Positions 63,811-64,000 of a stretch of DNA of 64,000 nucleotides are shown here, in pieces. The translations under genes were made by a program, and so were the position numbers. The notes under the pieces were generated by a model, which saw only the letters and a program-made list of their open reading frames with translations, did not search any database and was not told the DNA's origin. Source of the DNA: Pseudoroseicyclus aestuarii (GTDB taxonomy: Bacteria; Pseudomonadota; Alphaproteobacteria; Rhodobacterales; Rhodobacteraceae); assembly GCF_003217255.1 (NCBI RefSeq), contig NZ_QJTE01000007.1, forward strand, positions 1 to 64,000, written 5' to 3'. Every line of letters begins with the position of its first letter. Within the stretch, counting starts at the first letter, position 1.

Positions 63811-64000
63811 ATGGCAAAATCGCAGATCCTGACACCCCCGGGCCGGGGCGCGGCCACCGGCCGCGTTGATCATGCGGCCGAGATGGCGCGGCTTGATCGC
63901 CTCGCCCGGCTGATGGATTCGCGCTACAGCATCCTCGGCATCCGCTTCGGCCTCGACGGATTGCTGGGCCTCGTGCCGGTCGTCGGCGACACGCTTTCGC
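63811..64000 (+). CDS. DUF4112 protein, 5' part only
   Basis: The first 63 codons of a gene that runs off the window. Start MAKSQILTPPG follows CAGGAGG. The visible part has RLDRLARLMDSRYSILGIRF and GLDGLLGLVPVVGDTLS, the hallmark of DUF4112 small membrane proteins. Function unknown. It is divergent from icd with 153 bases between. Confidence 0.85.
   Translation, partial: MAKSQILTPPGRGAATGRVDHAAEMARLDRLARLMDSRYSILGIRFGLDGLLGLVPVVGDTLS

Overview
The window is a high-GC chromosomal segment that looks like a member of the Rhodobacterales (Rhodobacteraceae-like Alphaproteobacteria). The pointers are: a pyruvate dehydrogenase operon whose E1 beta carries a lipoyl domain; an alphaproteobacterial SOS box (GTTC-N7-GTTC) at mmcB; CtrA-type boxes (TTAA-N7-TTAA) at diguanylate cyclase genes; a 6S RNA gene convergent with a DUF308 membrane protein gene; system I cytochrome c maturation genes; DUF1127, DUF3572 and DUF2927 proteins; and a VPLPA-CTERM surface protein. 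Apart from the first 1.4 kb it is dense housekeeping chromosome. No transposase, prophage, CRISPR array or intact tRNA or rRNA gene was seen.

Layout. 1-1378: low-GC, gene-poor end of an integrated element, closed by a 3' fragment of tRNA-Val(UAC) that probably marks the attachment site. 1.5-5.7 kb: pdhA-pdhB-DUF5076-pdhC on the minus strand with a terminator and a candidate operator. 5.8-12.1 kb: ftsB, a DUF533 protein, class I aldolase, an SDR, pgk and two tandem cyclophilins. 12.1-18.5 kb: sensor kinase, SelO, a large low-complexity protein, thiamine pyrophosphokinase and an EamA transporter. 18.7-22.2 kb: ribB-ribH-nusB, an HdeD-family protein, 6S RNA and SOS-type mmcB. 22.5-32.1 kb: a VPLPA-CTERM protein, coaD, folD, DUF1127, gap, tkt, a zapA operon, grx4 and bolA. 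32.2-36.1 kb: purL, a small ATPase, a candidate sRNA and a LysR regulator. 36.4-42.1 kb: murI, argC, ccmE, ccmF, ccmH and an enoyl-CoA hydratase. 42.1-47.1 kb: a PleD-like diguanylate cyclase, a HAD phosphatase, a CAP protein, dtd and the ohr-ohrR operon. 47.1-54.2 kb: one minus-strand block of sugar kinase, cupin, zinc-ribbon protein, SPFH-GYF protein, DUF2927 lipoprotein, TelA, XpaC and a small two-TM protein. 54.3-64 kb: rluB-like, tadA, a lytic transglycosylase, a 54-residue small gene, a GGDEF protein, typA, an SMR exporter, two YitT paralogues, icd and a truncated DUF4112 gene.

Functional links. Central carbon flow is covered by aldolase, pgk, gap, tkt, PDH and icd, scattered over several transcription units. 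Riboflavin, thiamine diphosphate, CoA and folate cofactor steps are present, and TPP, lipoate and FAD feed PDH and transketolase. The ccm genes serve c-type cytochromes. Ohr/OhrR, Grx4/BolA and the TelA-XpaC block are stress modules. Both diguanylate cyclases carry CtrA-like promoter boxes, which suggests cell-cycle or motility control of c-di-GMP. The most rewarding non-coding signals are the 6S RNA, the SOS box, the two CtrA boxes, the OhrR palindrome, the tRNA-Val attachment fragment, the three-copy hairpin repeat and the candidate sRNA near 35.0 kb.
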